A DNA stretch of 5,443 bases, taken from NCBI GenBank assembly GCA_025964405.1, contig JAOPYW010000186.1, forward strand, positions 1-5,443. The letters are read 5' to 3'. Below the pieces are notes generated by a model, which ran no database searches, had not been told where the DNA came from, and saw nothing but the letters and a program-made list of their open reading frames with translations. Positions 4,439 to 5,443 of this stretch are shown one piece after another (position 1 is the stretch's first letter; every line of letters begins with the position of its first letter). The translations under genes were made by a program, and so were the position numbers. This stretch comes from Thermoleophilia bacterium. Lineage in GTDB: Bacteria; Actinomycetota; Thermoleophilia; Gaiellales; SKUG01.

Positions 4439-5443
4439 GCGACCCCGCGACGCGCGGATGGAGCTCCCCCCGCAGGCCCGGCCCGGCCCGCCCACTCGTC
4501 GTGCGCTGCCTCGTCGTCGGCGCGCTGCTCGTCACGGCCGGATGGCTCTTCGGCGCACGCATCCTCGACCGCCGCGATCTCGACGGTCGCACCGAACGCA
4601 TCACGCAGCCCGCGCCGGCCACGCCCGCTGCGAAGCGTCTCTACGCGCGCGGCGCCGACCGCTGGGTGGCGCAGCAGTACGTGCTCCGCGCGAGCAACGC
4701 AGAGCGCGTGCTCGTGACGGTCGCCACCCCGTCGGAGCTCGACCCGTCGGGAGTGTCGATCCGCGCACGCAGCGCCGATGCCCGCGTGCGGCTGAGGCGC
4801 AATGCGGTGGGGGAGCCGGTCGCCGACCTGCACCGGCTCGGGGCGCAGGGCGTGGTGCACGTGCTCGTCGTGCGGCCCGCCACCCCGCAGGAGACGGCCT
4901 CCCCGGCCGCGCGTCGTGCGCCCTCGCTCGCGCACCTGACCGAAGCCTTCGACCGGCGGGCCGGTCGCGCGCAGGTCGCGGCACGCACGCTCGAGCGCGT
5001 GCAGGGGGCCGGCGCGTGGCTCGTGCCCCTGCTCGTGCTGCTGGCCGTCGGCGGGCCGCTTGCAGCGCTCTTCGCGCTACGTCGACGCTGGTTCGGCCTG
5101 CCGGTGCCCGGGGTGCCCGGGGTCGAGCCGACGGGGCCGCCCGGCACGGGAGCGGCCGTCACCGCCGCCCTCGCGACTCGCGGCACCCGGGCGGCAGACG
5201 TCGGCGCCGCCTTCGCGGGACAGGTGCTCGAGCTCGTCGAGACGGGCGTGATCGACGCCCGCCGCGCCAGTGACCCGACCGTCGGCCCGGCGCTCATGCT
5301 GCGCATCGCCCGCCGTCCGGAAGCCGCGCCCGACCTCGTCCAGGCGGCGCTCGACGTGCTCGACGTGCACACGCCGGCCGGCTCGACGTCACTGCTCGTG
5401 CCCGACCAGCCGCGGCCCCCGGCCGACCCGGCGGCGCGACCGC
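4435..5443 (+). CDS. Two-TM membrane protein, DUF2207-like, 3'-truncated by the window edge
   Basis: Function unknown. The frame starts at GTG 4435, overlapping the hutI stop in a GTGA 4-bp overlap, and stays open for 336 codons to the window end. Nearly all third positions are G or C, as in the neighbouring genes. Residues 1-20 are Pro/Arg-rich, and 21-41 form a membrane segment or signal anchor (LVVRCLVVGALLVTAGWLFG). Residues 42-194 would be an outer, Arg-rich domain. A second membrane segment spans about 195-215 (AWLVPLLVLLAVGGPLAALF), followed by RRRW, which points the C-terminal part to the cytoplasm. After it, EPTGPPGTGAAVTAALATRG... and FAGQVLELVETGVIDARR resemble the segment following the membrane helix in DUF2207 proteins. 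That resemblance is my reading from memory of the family, not an alignment. An alternative start is the GTG at 4501, but the overlap and the AGGG at 4422 favour 4435. Cotranscription with hutI is likely; a role in histidine use is not implied. Confidence 0.7.
   Translation, partial: MSDPATRGWSSPRRPGPARPLVVRCLVVGALLVTAGWLFGARILDRRDLDGRTERITQPAPATPAAKRLYARGADRWVAQQYVLRASNAERVLVTVATPSELDPSGVSIRARSADARVRLRRNAVGEPVADLHRLGAQGVVHVLVVRPATPQETASPAARRAPSLAHLTEAFDRRAGRAQVAARTLERVQGAGAWLVPLLVLLAVGGPLAALFALRRRWFGLPVPGVPGVEPTGPPGTGAAVTAALATRGTRAADVGAAFAGQVLELVETGVIDARRASDPTVGPALMLRIARRPEAAPDLVQAALDVLDVHTPAGSTSLLVPDQPRPPADPAARP

Noticed and set aside
4458..5273. Plus-strand 271-residue frame and minus-strand frames opposite it
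   Set aside because: They are Arg/Ala-rich shadows. The frame starting at 4435 has consistent G/C third positions, two clear membrane segments and a start overlapping hutI.

Overview
The window is very GC-rich DNA with strong G/C preference at third codon positions, typical of a high-GC Gram-positive chromosome (Actinomycetota). Three things support this. The urocanase has an actinobacterial-looking C-terminal half. Zinc-ribbon/RDD membrane proteins and DUF2207-like proteins are common in that phylum. Two genes have a TANNNT element 6-7 nt before an ATG with no Shine-Dalgarno, the actinobacterial leaderless-transcript pattern. The imidazolonepropionase keeps the DCHAHLVF...ASYEEIHAAGGGI form rather than the form I recall from Streptomyces, so a lineage outside Streptomyces is likely. 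I cannot name a genus.

Layout. (1) 1-1428, plus: the last ~475 codons of hutU (urocanate hydratase), with roughly 90 N-terminal residues lying upstream of the window. (2) 1429-1679: a non-coding convergent spacer full of inverted repeats, including a 9-bp-stem hairpin, a perfect 14-bp palindrome and short direct repeats. It probably holds the terminators of both flanking genes. (3) 1680-2324, minus: a C39-like papain-fold cysteine peptidase of 214 aa with a visible Gln/Cys/His/Asp set. (4) 2325-2440: spacer with a leaderless-type promoter for the peptidase. (5) 2441-3043, minus: a 200-aa RDD membrane protein with an N-terminal double-CxxC zinc ribbon. (6) 3044-3148: divergent promoter region with a near-perfect 21-bp palindrome and a leaderless-type -10 for hutI. 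(7) 3149-4438, plus: hutI (imidazolonepropionase), complete. (8) 4435 to window end, plus: a membrane protein starting with GTG in a 4-bp overlap with the hutI stop. It is open to the window edge and resembles DUF2207 proteins.

HutU and HutI catalyse consecutive steps of histidine degradation (urocanate to 4-imidazolone-5-propionate to N-formimino-L-glutamate). They are usually adjacent, but here two genes on the opposite strand separate them, so hutI needs its own promoter, and a good candidate is visible. The two minus-strand genes and the overlapping membrane gene have no known role in histidine use. No mobile element, CRISPR array, tRNA or rRNA is visible. I see no convincing novel multi-gene system. 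The most checkable observations are the paired leaderless promoters, the 21-bp palindrome and the nested repeats after hutU.
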